64,000 nucleotides of DNA, taken from positions 1 to 64,000 of the forward strand of contig SFGF01000029.1 of NCBI GenBank assembly GCA_004556655.1, read 5' to 3'. The translations under genes were made by a program, and so were the position numbers. The stretch comes from Lachnospiraceae bacterium. GTDB taxonomy: Bacteria; Bacillota; Clostridia; Lachnospirales; Lachnospiraceae. Below are positions 52,510-62,200 of this stretch, piece by piece (position 1 is the first letter of the stretch; the number at the start of each line of letters is the position of its first letter). The notes beneath the pieces were generated by a model, which saw only the letters and a program-made list of their open reading frames with translations, made no database searches and was not told the DNA's origin.

Positions 52510-54141
52510 ATGATTGCAGCAAATAATGTAACATTACGTATTGGAAAAAAAGCTTTATTTGAAGATGTAAATATTAAATTTACGGAAGGAAACTGTTATG
52601 GACTGATCGGTGCCAATGGTGCAGGAAAATCCACATTTTTGAAAATCCTTTCCGGACAGTTGGAGACGACTCACGGGGATGTGACCATCACACCGGGACA
52701 GCGTCTCTCTTTTCTGCAGCAGGATCATTTCAAGTATGATGCCTATCCGGTTCTGGATACGGTAATTATGGGAAATGCCCGTCTGTATGAGATTATGAAA
52801 GAAAAAGAACAGATTTATGCAAAAGAGGATTTCACGGATGAAGATGGAATCCGTGCCAGTGAACTGGAAGCGGAGTTTGCGGAGATGGACGGATGGAATG
52901 CAGAGTCTGATGCGGAACAGCTTCTGAATGGTCTGGGTATTCCTACAGAACTGCATTATGCGCAGATGGCAGATCTGAACGGTAGTGAAAAAGTGAAAGT
53001 ACTGCTTGCACAGGCGCTGTTTGGCAATCCGGATATTCTGCTTCTGGATGAGCCTACCAACCATTTGGATCTGGATGCGATCGCATGGTTGGAAGAGTTC
53101 CTGATCAATTTCCAGAATACCGTGATCGTGGTATCTCATGACCGTTATTTCCTCAATAAAGTTTGTACACATACAGCAGATATTGATTATGGAAAGATTC
53201 AGCTTTATGCCGGAAATTATGATTTCTGGTTTGAATCCAGTCAGCTTTTAGTTAAGCAGATGCGTGAGGCAAATAAGAAAAAAGAAGAGAAGATTAAGGA
53301 ACTGCAGGAATTTATTTCCCGTTTCAGTGCCAATGCTTCCAAATCCAAACAGGCTACCTCTCGTAAAAAAGCTCTGGAAAAGATTCAGTTGGAGGAGATT
53401 CGTCCTTCCAGCAGAAAATATCCGTATATTGACTTCAGACCAAACCGTGAGATTGGAAATGAAGTGTTAATGGTAGAAAATCTCTCAAAAACTATTGATG
53501 GAGTAAAAATTCTGGATAATATTACTTTCACCCTGGGAAGAGAAGATAAAGTAGCTTTTGTAGGCGGCAATGAACTTGCAAAAACCACCCTGTTCAAAAT
53601 TCTGGTTGGTGAAATGGAACCGGATGAGGGATACTACAAATGGGGTGTTACCACATCTCAGGCTTACTTCCCGAAAGACAGCACCAAAGAATTTGATAAT
53701 GATCTGACGATTGCAGACTGGCTGACCCAGTATTCCGAGATCAAAGATGTAACCTACGTTCGTGGGTTCCTTGGAAGAATGTTGTTTGCCGGAGAAGACG
53801 GTGTCAAGAAAGTGAAAGTACTTTCAGGTGGTGAAAAAGTGCGCTGTCTGCTGTCGAAAATGATGATCTCCGGTGCCAATATCCTGATTTTGGATGAACC
53901 AACCAATCATCTGGATATGGAGAGTATTACTGCACTGAATAACGGGCTGATCAAATTCCCGGGTGTACTGCTTTTTGCATCCCACGACCATCAGTTTGTT
54001 GAGACCACTGCCAATCGTATTATGGAAATTATGCCAAACGGCTCTATGATCGATAAGATCACCACATACGACGAATATCTGGCCAGCGATGAAATGGCAA
54101 GAAAACGTCAGGTATATCTGATGCAGGAAGAAGATAATTAA
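52510..54141 (+). CDS. ABC-F family ATPase (YbiT-like)
   Basis: A 543-residue cytoplasmic protein with two nucleotide-binding domains and no membrane part, of the ribosome-associated ABC-F group. Domain 1: Walker A GANGAGKST, Walker B ILLLDEPTNHLD, but signature LNGSEKVK. The P-site linker between them is basic and coiled (KKKEEKIKELQEFISRFSANA). Domain 2: Walker A GGNELAKTT, signature LSGGEKVR, Walker B ILILDEPTNHLD. One composite ATP site is canonical and the other is degenerate on both sides. It probably acts in translation; antibiotic protection cannot be judged. Confidence 0.92.
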   Translation: MIAANNVTLRIGKKALFEDVNIKFTEGNCYGLIGANGAGKSTFLKILSGQLETTHGDVTITPGQRLSFLQQDHFKYDAYPVLDTVIMGNARLYEIMKEKEQIYAKEDFTDEDGIRASELEAEFAEMDGWNAESDAEQLLNGLGIPTELHYAQMADLNGSEKVKVLLAQALFGNPDILLLDEPTNHLDLDAIAWLEEFLINFQNTVIVVSHDRYFLNKVCTHTADIDYGKIQLYAGNYDFWFESSQLLVKQMREANKKKEEKIKELQEFISRFSANASKSKQATSRKKALEKIQLEEIRPSSRKYPYIDFRPNREIGNEVLMVENLSKTIDGVKILDNITFTLGREDKVAFVGGNELAKTTLFKILVGEMEPDEGYYKWGVTTSQAYFPKDSTKEFDNDLTIADWLTQYSEIKDVTYVRGFLGRMLFAGEDGVKKVKVLSGGEKVRCLLSKMMISGANILILDEPTNHLDMESITALNNGLIKFPGVLLFASHDHQFVETTANRIMEIMPNGSMIDKITTYDEYLASDEMARKRQVYLMQEEDN

Positions 54142-54168
54142 AATAGTTGCAATATAACATGAAAAACA

Positions 54169-54205
54169 GGGGGCATGACCGGAGAAAAATCCGACTCATG
54201 TCCCT
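54169..54205 (+). terminator. Weak terminator-like hairpin after the ABC-F gene
   Basis: GGGGCATGA with TCATGTCCC (one G-U pair) and an inner GGA/TCC stem. No continuous T run follows, so termination may be weak. Confidence 0.5.
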
Positions 54206-54267
54206 TGCATGATTTTCAGACAAAATGAAAGAACGCTCATATGTTCAAATGAAAGGAGTTACTTGAT

Positions 54268-55092
54268 ATGACTGAAATTCTTAACACTCTGGCACACATG
54301 ATACAGAAATATATCTGGATTGCTCCGGTATTATCTTTGTTAGCCGGTATTATTACTTCATTTACTCCATGCTCATTGTCCAGCGTCCCCATGGTAATCG
54401 CATATATCGGGGGTTCAGCAAAAAAAGACAGTAAAAAGGCATTTCGTCTTTCTCTTACCATGGCAGCAGGACTTTCCATTACTTTCCTAGTTTTTGGTTC
54501 TCTTGCTTCCGTCATCGGACATTATATGCATGAAATCGGTACCTGGTGGTATGCACTGCTTGGAATCATTATGATTCTAATGGCTTTGCAGATCTGGGGT
54601 GTGATACGTCTGATTCCCAATCATCCGCATGACTATGGAACGGGAGAAGAGCATCCGGAACATGGATGTGAATGTCATGACCATCGCCACCATCATGAGC
54701 ATGAACATGAACATCCCACGAATTGTGAGGAAAATGAAGGAAAATGTCACTGCGGTCCCAAAGTGAGCAAGAGAGGATACCTTGGAGCACTGCTGGCAGG
54801 AATGCTGAGCGGAGCAATCTCTTCCCATTGTTCTACGCCGGTGATGATCGCGCTGCTTGCAATGGCGGCACAGTCCGGCAATACTTTGTGGGGAATTTTC
54901 CTGCTGGCTATGTTTGCGGTTGGACACAGTATTCTTCTGGTGGTAGCCGGAACAAGTTACAGTGTGGTACAGAAATGGATGTATGATCCCAAATATGAAA
55001 AAATCAGCAAAACCCTTCGCTCTGTGATGGGAGCAGTGATTTTGCTGATTGGTATCGTTATGTTCTATATGGCATTTTTCTATGTGGATTGA
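54268..55092 (+). CDS. CcdA/DsbD-like membrane protein with a His-rich metal-binding loop
   Basis: A 274-residue protein with six predicted helices in two halves. Each half carries a conserved Cys-Pro site: FTPCSLSSVP in the first and SHCSTPVM in the second, as in CcdA, which moves electrons across the membrane as thiols. Between helices 3 and 4 (about 115-155) is a loop with many His, Cys, Asp and Glu residues (HPEHGCECHDHRHHHEHEHE). Such a loop should bind Zn, Cu, Ni or similar, which is not part of ordinary CcdA. GAAAGGAG precedes ATG 54268. It converges on nagB with 19 bases between. Confidence 0.85.
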   Translation: MTEILNTLAHMIQKYIWIAPVLSLLAGIITSFTPCSLSSVPMVIAYIGGSAKKDSKKAFRLSLTMAAGLSITFLVFGSLASVIGHYMHEIGTWWYALLGIIMILMALQIWGVIRLIPNHPHDYGTGEEHPEHGCECHDHRHHHEHEHEHPTNCEENEGKCHCGPKVSKRGYLGALLAGMLSGAISSHCSTPVMIALLAMAAQSGNTLWGIFLLAMFAVGHSILLVVAGTSYSVVQKWMYDPKYEKISKTLRSVMGAVILLIGIVMFYMAFFYVD

Positions 55093-55111
55093 TTATCCAC
55101 CTTTGTGTGGC

Positions 55112-55837
55112 TTACAGAAGAGAAGCAGCTGCCTCGTCAAGAACTACAGTAACATCCGGGTGCAGCTGCAGGATGGAAGCCGGCATCTGCGGCATAACCG
55201 GACCCTGAAGCGCTTTCTTTACAGCTTCTGCCTTGTCAGCTCCGCTGGCAATCAGAAGAATTCGCTTTGCTCTCATGATTGTTCCGATACCCATGGTATA
55301 AGCCTGTGTAGGAACATCTTCAATTTTTTCAAAGAAGCGGGCATTGGCCTTGATTGTGCTCTCGGTAAGGTCTACACAATGTGTGAAATTTGGAAATTCA
55401 TCAGCCGGCTCATTGAAACCAATATGGCCGTTATGACCGAGACCAAGAAGCTGCAGATCAGCTCCGCCGTAGCTCTTTACAATTTCTTCGTACTCTTCAC
55501 ATGCTTTTACCGGATCCGGATTGGTACCATCCGGCACATTGGTTCTGGAAAGATCGATATTGACATGTTTGAACAGGTTGTTCATCATAAAATAGTAATA
55601 GCTCTGATCATTGCTGTGATCCAGACCCCGGTATTCATCCAGATTCACTGTGGATACCTGAGAAAAGTCCAGATCCCCTTTTTTGTACCATTCTACCAGC
55701 TGAGCATATGTGCCGACTGGGGTAGAACCGGTAGCAAGTCCCAATACACAGTTCGGTTTCGTAATAATCTGAGCAGAGATAATATTTGCTGCTTTTCTGC
55801 TCATGTCATTGTAATCTTTTGTTACAATAATCTTCAT
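55112..55837 (-). CDS. nagB: Glucosamine-6-phosphate deaminase
   Basis: A 241-residue enzyme turning glucosamine-6-phosphate into fructose-6-phosphate and ammonia. Blocks: GLATGSTPVGTYAQL, VNLDEYRGLDHSNDQSYYYF with the general-base Asp, GLGHNGHIGFNEPADEF, and MGIGTIMRAKRILLIASG. It has the short C-terminus of the Gram-positive, non-allosteric type. GAGGAGG precedes the start at 55837. The neighbouring AraC regulator and NahK gene suggest a shared theme of amino-sugar use. Confidence 0.95.
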   Translation of the reverse strand: MKIIVTKDYNDMSRKAANIISAQIITKPNCVLGLATGSTPVGTYAQLVEWYKKGDLDFSQVSTVNLDEYRGLDHSNDQSYYYFMMNNLFKHVNIDLSRTNVPDGTNPDPVKACEEYEEIVKSYGGADLQLLGLGHNGHIGFNEPADEFPNFTHCVDLTESTIKANARFFEKIEDVPTQAYTMGIGTIMRAKRILLIASGADKAEAVKKALQGPVMPQMPASILQLHPDVTVVLDEAAASLL

Positions 55838-55972
55838 GGAAAAACCTCCTCATCTACATAATTCATACTTTTAAACTATCTTATTTATCCGTAAAAAGCA
55901 AGTAGGAATTATCATAAGACAGAAAATAGAAAGTTCTTACCGTCGAAGAAATGACGAAAAATCTTTTATCAA

Positions 55973-56860
55973 TCAGTCGGATAAAGCTTTTATGGAAGAG
56001 GCATATTCGGAAGGAGTCATTCCGGTGAACTTTTTAAATTGTCTGGAAAAATAATGGATGGAAGAGTATCCTAGATAATCAGAAATCTGGGAAAAATTCC
56101 CACTTTCCTCACGAATCATTTTTTTTGCGGTTTCAATTTTCAGATGGGAAAAGTAATCAATGACACCACATCCATTTTGGTCTTTAAAAAGTTTGAGCAG
56201 CTGTGCACGTCCTACCATAGTGGCATGACAGATTTCCTCCAATGTCAGTTTTTCCCTTATGTGTTCCTCAAGATAAGTAATGACCTGGGCATAAAGAAGA
56301 GCATCATTCTTTTTACGGACCGATTTGACTGTGGGGGCAGGCAGCTGTCTGCTGTCCATTTGCCGAATCATAGTAATAAGAAGAAGTTCAAGATTGAGTT
56401 TGATCAGCTGTTCAGACGCAAAGGGAGCATTTCCCCGCCGGACCATTTTTTGTGTGAACGGATTATCCAGCGGTGTCAGGATACTCTGTTTGGCCTCATA
56501 AATAATATTTGCAAGGATCGTGCGCTCCTTTTCTCCGATTTCTGTAAGCAGGTTTTCAAATCTTTTCATACATGGAGAATTACATACGAAAGAAATGACC
56601 ACCAGATTGGGTGCAATTCGTCCGTTGGCCCTGACATTATGAAATTCATTAGGCTTATGAAAAATAATCTGTCCCCGGGTGAGAACATGAGAAGTATCAC
56701 CGGCTGTAACAACCACTTCCCCCTTGTCAACACATAAAAATTCCCAGAAATCATGAGATTCTCCTGAAAATTGATAAGTGCTGGTATATTCAAAATAATG
56801 GATCGTAATAATTTCTGAAATATTCAGTTCTTCTTTGAGTATAAGGCTTTCAAAAGACAT
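55973..56860 (-). CDS. AraC-family transcription regulator with cupin domain
   Basis: A 295-residue regulator. An N-terminal cupin (about 10-95, with SHDFWEFLCVDKGEV and RGQIIFHKPNEFHNV) would bind a sugar. The C-terminal 100 residues hold two helix-turn-helices (ICHATMVGRAQLLKLFKDQNG and YSSIHYFSRQFKKFTGMTPSEY). Start 56860 follows AGGAGGG. It is divergent from the nucleotidyltransferase/NahK pair, with a perfect palindrome in the gap, and probably controls that pair and perhaps nagB. Confidence 0.92.
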   Translation of the reverse strand: MSFESLILKEELNISEIITIHYFEYTSTYQFSGESHDFWEFLCVDKGEVVVTAGDTSHVLTRGQIIFHKPNEFHNVRANGRIAPNLVVISFVCNSPCMKRFENLLTEIGEKERTILANIIYEAKQSILTPLDNPFTQKMVRRGNAPFASEQLIKLNLELLLITMIRQMDSRQLPAPTVKSVRKKNDALLYAQVITYLEEHIREKLTLEEICHATMVGRAQLLKLFKDQNGCGVIDYFSHLKIETAKKMIREESGNFSQISDYLGYSSIHYFSRQFKKFTGMTPSEYASSIKALSD

Positions 56861-56948
56861 GGATAACCCTCCTGAAATCTTTGATACTCTGATTATAACG
56901 GAAAAACAGATTTTTGTGCAAACAAAATTAATTATTGTGTAAATCCAA

Positions 56949-56997
56949 AGCGGAAAAAACGTGTTACTATATAGAAAACGAAGCGGAAATTTCCGCT
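56949..56997 (+). promoter_or_regulatory. Palindromic operator AGCGGAAATTTCCGCT with an upstream half site
   Basis: A perfect 16-base palindrome at 56982-56997 lies 30 bases before the nucleotidyltransferase start. A half site AGCGGAAA at 56949-56956 is 33 bases upstream, about three helical turns, on the same face. A possible -10 (TACTAT, 56965-56970) lies between. Placement downstream of a promoter fits repression; the half site could give looping or cooperativity. Confidence 0.65.
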
Positions 56998-57027
56998 GAT
57001 CATTTTGGAAAGGGTGGAAGCAAAATT

Positions 57028-57951
57028 ATGAAAAAACCAGTATTAGTAATTATGGCAGCAGGAATGGGAAGCCGTTACGGTGGATTAAAACAGATTGATC
57101 CGATTGACCCGCAGGGGCATATCATTATGGATTTTTCTTTGTTTGATGCAAAAAAAGCAGGATTTGAGGAAGTAATCTTTATTATAAAGAAAGAAAATGA
57201 AAAAGATTTTAAAGAATGTATCGGTGACAGAATCAGTAAAATCATGAAGGTTTCTTATGTGTTCCAGGATATTCAGAATCTTCCGGAAGGTTTTCAGGTC
57301 CCGGAAGGTAGGGTAAAACCATGGGGAACCGGCCATGCAGTCCTCAGTTGTCTGGGTACTCTGGATGCACCGTTCGCTGTAATCAATGCGGATGATTACT
57401 ATGGAAGTCATGCATTTCAGATGATTTATGATTTCCTCACTACACATGAGGACGATGAAAAATATCATTACACGATGGTTGGATACGTTCTGGAAAATAC
57501 GCTGACAGAGAATGGTCATGTGGCAAGAGGTGTGTGTGTGACAGATGAAAATGGTTATCTGATCGGAATCAATGAACGTACTCATATTGAGAAACGTCCG
57601 GAAGGTGCAGCTTATACCGAAGATGACGGAAAAACATGGGTTACGATTCCACAGGGAAGTACAGTCTCCATGAATATGTGGGGCTTTTCTGCAAGTCTTC
57701 TGAAGGAACTGGAAAGACGCTTCCCGGCATTTCTTAAGGAAGCACTTGAGAAAAATCCGATGAAAGGCGAGTATTTCCTTCCATCGGTAGTGGGAGAGCT
57801 TCTGGCAGAGAATAAAGCAGATGTTCGGGTACTGAAATCTCTGGATAAATGGTATGGGGTAACTTATAAAGAAGACAAACCGGTAGTTGTCAATGCAATC
57901 CGTAAAATGAAAGATGAAGGAAGATATCCGGAAAAACTGTGGGAGGACTAA
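57028..57951 (+). CDS. Sugar-1-phosphate nucleotidyltransferase
   Basis: A 307-residue protein with the NTP-transferase fold: VLVIMAAGMGSRYGGLKQID (about 5-24) binds the nucleotide, PWGTGHAVLSC follows and INADDYYG supplies the metal Asp. The last third includes KGEYFLPSVVGELL. It would join a sugar-1-phosphate to UDP or another nucleotide. The next gene makes HexNAc-1-phosphate, so UDP-GlcNAc/GalNAc formation is likely. ATG 57028 follows AGGGTGGA; the frame upstream would run through the palindromic operator. Confidence 0.87.
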   Translation: MKKPVLVIMAAGMGSRYGGLKQIDPIDPQGHIIMDFSLFDAKKAGFEEVIFIIKKENEKDFKECIGDRISKIMKVSYVFQDIQNLPEGFQVPEGRVKPWGTGHAVLSCLGTLDAPFAVINADDYYGSHAFQMIYDFLTTHEDDEKYHYTMVGYVLENTLTENGHVARGVCVTDENGYLIGINERTHIEKRPEGAAYTEDDGKTWVTIPQGSTVSMNMWGFSASLLKELERRFPAFLKEALEKNPMKGEYFLPSVVGELLAENKADVRVLKSLDKWYGVTYKEDKPVVVNAIRKMKDEGRYPEKLWED

Positions 57952-57956
57952 TCAGT

Positions 57957-59060
57957 ATGAATACTGTTTCAAAAAAGAATTTGTATGAAGTGGCAGGGAA
58001 ATTTCAGATTGACGGAGAAATTCTTTCCGTTGAACCCTACGGAAGCGGTCATATCAATGATACGTTTCGTTTGATTGAAAAACAGGGAGAAGAGGAAAAA
58101 GCTTATATTCTTCAGCGTATGAATGGAGAAATTTTCAAAAACAGAGACGAATTGATGGAAAATATTATGCGTGTCACAAGTTTTTTGAAAGAGAAAATTG
58201 TTGCTCAGGGAGGAGATCCGGACAGAGAAACCTTGCAGGTGATCCCAACCAGAACAGGAGAATCCTATTATAAAGAAGAGGATGGAGAAGGCTGGAGAGT
58301 ATATACGTTTATTGTAGATACTATAAGCTATGATCTTGCGGAAAGTGCAGCGGATTTTAACAGAAGCGGTTATGCTTTTGGTAATTTCCAGTATCTCCTG
58401 TCAGATTTTCCGGCAGAGGAACTGCATGAGACAATTGTAAATTTCCATAATACGGTGGATCGATTTGATAAGTTTAAAAAAGCCGTGGAAGCTGATGTGA
58501 TGGGCCGTGCGAAAGAAGTGGAGCCGGAGATTCGTTTTGTAATGGACAGAGAACAGGACTGCCATTTCTTTGGAAACCTGCTTGCAAACAAGGAAGTTCC
58601 TCTGCGGGTAACCCATAACGATACCAAGCTGAACAATGTTTTGTTTGACCGGGAGACAGGAAAAGCAATCTGTGTGATCGATCTGGACACCGTTATGCCG
58701 GGATTTGCAGCTCATGATTTTGGCGATGCGATCCGCTTTGGAGCGAGTACAGCTGCTGAAGATGAAAAAGATCTGGATAAAGTGACATGCAGTATGGAAC
58801 TTTTTGAGGCATATTTTGATGGATTTATGGAAGGATGCCGGGGAAGTCTGACAAAGCGGGAAGTTGAGACACTGCCTATGGGGGCAAAGATTATGACACT
58901 GGAATGTGGTATGCGGTTTCTGACAGATTATCTTGAGGGAGATGTATATTTTAAAACGCATTATGAAGGACAGAATCTTGACCGGACAAGAACACAGCTG
59001 AAGCTTGTGAAGGATATGGAAGATAAATGGGAAACCATGAAAACAATCGTTAATAAATAA
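57957..59060 (+). CDS. nahK: N-acetylhexosamine 1-kinase-like phosphotransferase
   Basis: A 367-residue APH-fold kinase, close to the 359 residues of Bifidobacterium NahK. The start GSGHINDTF, YILQRMN, the catalytic block VTHNDTKLNNVLFD, the metal Asp in IDLDTVMPGFAAHDFGDAIR and the end are typical. NahK phosphorylates GlcNAc or GalNAc at C1 in the lacto-N-biose/galacto-N-biose route used on milk and mucin sugars. GGGAGGA at the end of the previous gene is its ribosome site, five bases after that gene ends. No GNB phosphorylase gene is in the window. Confidence 0.88.
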   Translation: MNTVSKKNLYEVAGKFQIDGEILSVEPYGSGHINDTFRLIEKQGEEEKAYILQRMNGEIFKNRDELMENIMRVTSFLKEKIVAQGGDPDRETLQVIPTRTGESYYKEEDGEGWRVYTFIVDTISYDLAESAADFNRSGYAFGNFQYLLSDFPAEELHETIVNFHNTVDRFDKFKKAVEADVMGRAKEVEPEIRFVMDREQDCHFFGNLLANKEVPLRVTHNDTKLNNVLFDRETGKAICVIDLDTVMPGFAAHDFGDAIRFGASTAAEDEKDLDKVTCSMELFEAYFDGFMEGCRGSLTKREVETLPMGAKIMTLECGMRFLTDYLEGDVYFKTHYEGQNLDRTRTQLKLVKDMEDKWETMKTIVNK

Positions 59061-59080
59061 GAGTTTGTCGGATCATAATA

Positions 59081-59131
59081 AAAGAGAAACGATTTGTACT
59101 GAAAAACAGGACAAATTGCTTCTCTTTTTGT
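59081..59131 (+). terminator. Terminator of the NahK operon
   Basis: AAAAGAGAA pairs with TTCTCTTTT and an inner ATTTGT/ACAAAT stem, followed by more than seven T residues. Confidence 0.88.
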
Positions 59132-59169
59132 TTTTTTCGAAAAACATGAAAGGTTTTTTAATCAAAAAA

Positions 59170-59198
59170 TAGACATGTTTTGGAAACCATGTTATAAT
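59170..59198 (+). promoter_or_regulatory. Strong promoter of nifJ
   Basis: TAGACA, 17 bases, TATAAT, 52 bases before the ATG. Near-consensus boxes fit the high expression implied by the biased codon use of the gene. Confidence 0.8.
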
Positions 59199-59249
59199 AA
59201 CTCACAAGAGTTAAATTATGTTTAATTCAAATTAAGGAGGAAACAAAAA

Positions 59250-62200
59250 ATGGCAAGAAAAATGAAAACCATGGATGGTAATCATGCTGCCGCTCATGCA
59301 TCCTATGCATATTCCGACGTAGCAGCCATTTACCCAATTACTCCATCATCTGTTATGGCTGAAGCTACAGATGAATGGGCAACTCAGGGAAGAAAGAACA
59401 TCTTCGGACAGGAAGTTCAGGTAACTGAGATGCAGTCCGAAGCAGGTGCTGCAGGTGCAGTTCACGGTTCTCTGGCAGCAGGCGCTCTGACAACTACATA
59501 CACAGCTTCTCAGGGTCTTCTGCTGATGATTCCAAACCTTTACAAAATCGCTGGTGAGCAGCTTCCGGGCGTATTCAATGTATCCGCACGTGCTCTGGCA
59601 AGCCACGCACTTTCTATTTTCGGAGATCATTCCGATGTTTACGCATGTCGTCAGACTGGTGTAGCTATGCTTTGTGAGTCTTCTGTACAGGAAGTTATGG
59701 ACCTTACTCCGGTGGCTCATCTGGCAGCAATCAAAGGTAAAGTTCCGTTTATCAACTTCTTTGATGGTTTCCGTACTTCTCATGAAATTCAGAAGATTGA
59801 AACATGGGATTATGAAGATCTGAAAGATATGGCTGATATGGATGCGATTGCTGAGTTCCGTAAACATGCTCTGAATCCAAATCATCCATGCCAGAGAGGT
59901 TCCGCTCAGAACCCAGATATCTTCTTCCAGGCAAGAGAAGCATGTAACCCGTATTATGATGCTCTTCCGGCTATCGTACAGGAATACATGGATAAAGTAA
60001 ATGAAAAGATCGGAACAGACTATAAACTGTTCAACTACTATGGTGCAGCAGACGCAGAGCATGTAATCGTTGCTATGGGTTCTGTAAATGATACCATTGA
60101 AGAGACAATCGACTATTTGATGGCTGCCGGAAAGAAAGTCGGCGTTGTCAAAGTTCGTCTGTACAGACCATTCTGTGCACAGGCTCTGATCGATGCAATT
60201 CCTGAGACTGTAAAACAGATCACTGTTCTGGACAGAACAAAAGAGCCGGGTGCTCTTGGCGAGCCGCTGTATCTGGATGTTGTAGCAGCTCTGAAGGGAA
60301 CTAAATTCAATGATGTACCTGTATTTACAGGACGTTTTGGTCTGGGTTCCAAAGATACAACTCCTGCACAGATCGTAGCTGTATATGAAAACACAACAAA
60401 ACAGAAATTTACACTGGGTATCGTTGATGATGTTACTAACCTGTCTCTGGAAATCGGTGCTCCTCTGGTTACAACTCCGGAAGGAACCATCAACTGTAAG
60501 TTCTGGGGTCTGGGAGCTGACGGTACTGTAGGTGCTAACAAGAACTCCATCAAGATCATTGGTGATAATACTGATATGTACGCTCAGGCATACTTTGATT
60601 ATGACTCCAAGAAATCCGGTGGTGTTACTATGTCCCACCTGCGTTTCGGAAAGAAACCAATCAAATCCACATACCTGATCAAGAAAGCTAACTTCGTTGC
60701 ATGCCACAATCCGTCTTATGTTACAAAATATAACATGGTTCAGGAACTGGTTGACGGAGGTACATTCCTGCTGAACTGTCCATGGGATATGGAAGGTCTG
60801 GAAAAACATCTGCCAGGACAGGTAAAAGCATTTATTGCTAATCATAACATCAAATTCTATGTAATTGATGGTGTTAAGATCGGTATTGAAACCGGTATGG
60901 GACCAACCCGTATCAATACAATCCTTCAGTCCGCATTCTTCAAACTGGCTGCTATCATTCCGGAAGAGCAGGCAATTGAACTGATGAAAGCAGCAGCAAA
61001 AGCTACTTACGGACGTAAGGGTGATGACGTAGTTGCTAAGAACTGGGCAGCTATCGACGAAGGTGCAAAACAGGTTGTTGAAGTTCAGGTTCCGGAAAGT
61101 TGGAAAGATGCTGCAGATGAAGGTCTGACTGTAATCAAAGCTGAAAGCGGAAGAAAAGACGCTGTTGACTTTGTTAACAATATTCAGTCTGCTGTATCCG
61201 CTCAGGAAGGTAACAATCTGCCTGTATCTGCATTTACAGCATATGTTGATGGTACTACACCATCCGGAACATCTGCATACGAGAAACGTGGTATCGCAGT
61301 TAATATTCCTGTATGGAATCCGGAAAACTGTATCCAGTGTAACCGTTGTGCATATGTTTGTCCGCACGCAGTTATCCGTCCGGTTGCTATGACAGCTGAA
61401 GAAGCAGCAAATGCTCCTGCATCTCTGGAAATGACCGGTATGAAAGAATACAAATTTGCTATCGCAGTATCCGCTCTGGATTGTACCGGATGTGGTTCCT
61501 GTGCAAACGTTTGTCCTGGTAAGAAAGGTGCAAAAGCACTTGCTATGGAAAACCTGGAAGCAAATCTGGAATCCCAGAAGTTCTTCGATTATGCAGTAAC
61601 TCTGCCGGAGAAAGCAGATGTTATCGCTAAATTCAAAGAGAATACAGTAAAAGGTTCTCAGTTCAAACAGCCGCTGCTTGAGTTCTCAGGCGCATGTGCA
61701 GGCTGTGGTGAGACACCATATGCAAAACTGATCACTCAGCTGTTCGGTGACAGAATGTACATCGCAAACGCAACAGGATGTTCTTCTATCTGGGGTAACT
61801 CCTCACCGTCCACACCTTACACTGTAAATGCAAAAGGACAGGGTCCTGCATGGGCTAACTCTCTGTTCGAAGATAACGCAGAGTTCGGTTATGGTATGCT
61901 GCTGGCTCAGAAAGCAATCCGTGAAGGACTGAAAGCTAAAGTTGAAGCTGTAGCTGCAAGTGACAAAGCTTCTGAAGAAGTAAAAGCTGCTTGTCAGGAA
62001 TGGCTGGATACTTACAGCGTAGGTGCTACCAACGGTGCTGCTACAGATAAACTGGTTGCAGCTCTGGAAGGATGCGAATGTGAAACATGCAAAGACATCG
62101 TTGCTAACAAAGATTTCCTGGCTAAGAAATCCCAGTGGATCTTCGGTGGTGACGGATGGGCTTACGATATCGGATTCGGTGGTGTTGACCATGTTCTGGC

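Noticed and set aside
59346..61367. A 673-codon open frame on the reverse strand inside nifJ (and a 377-codon one at 61803-62936)
   Set aside because: Both are mirror images of a highly codon-biased gene. The translations are rich in Cys, Ser, Phe and Ile, show no family motif and have no ribosome site.
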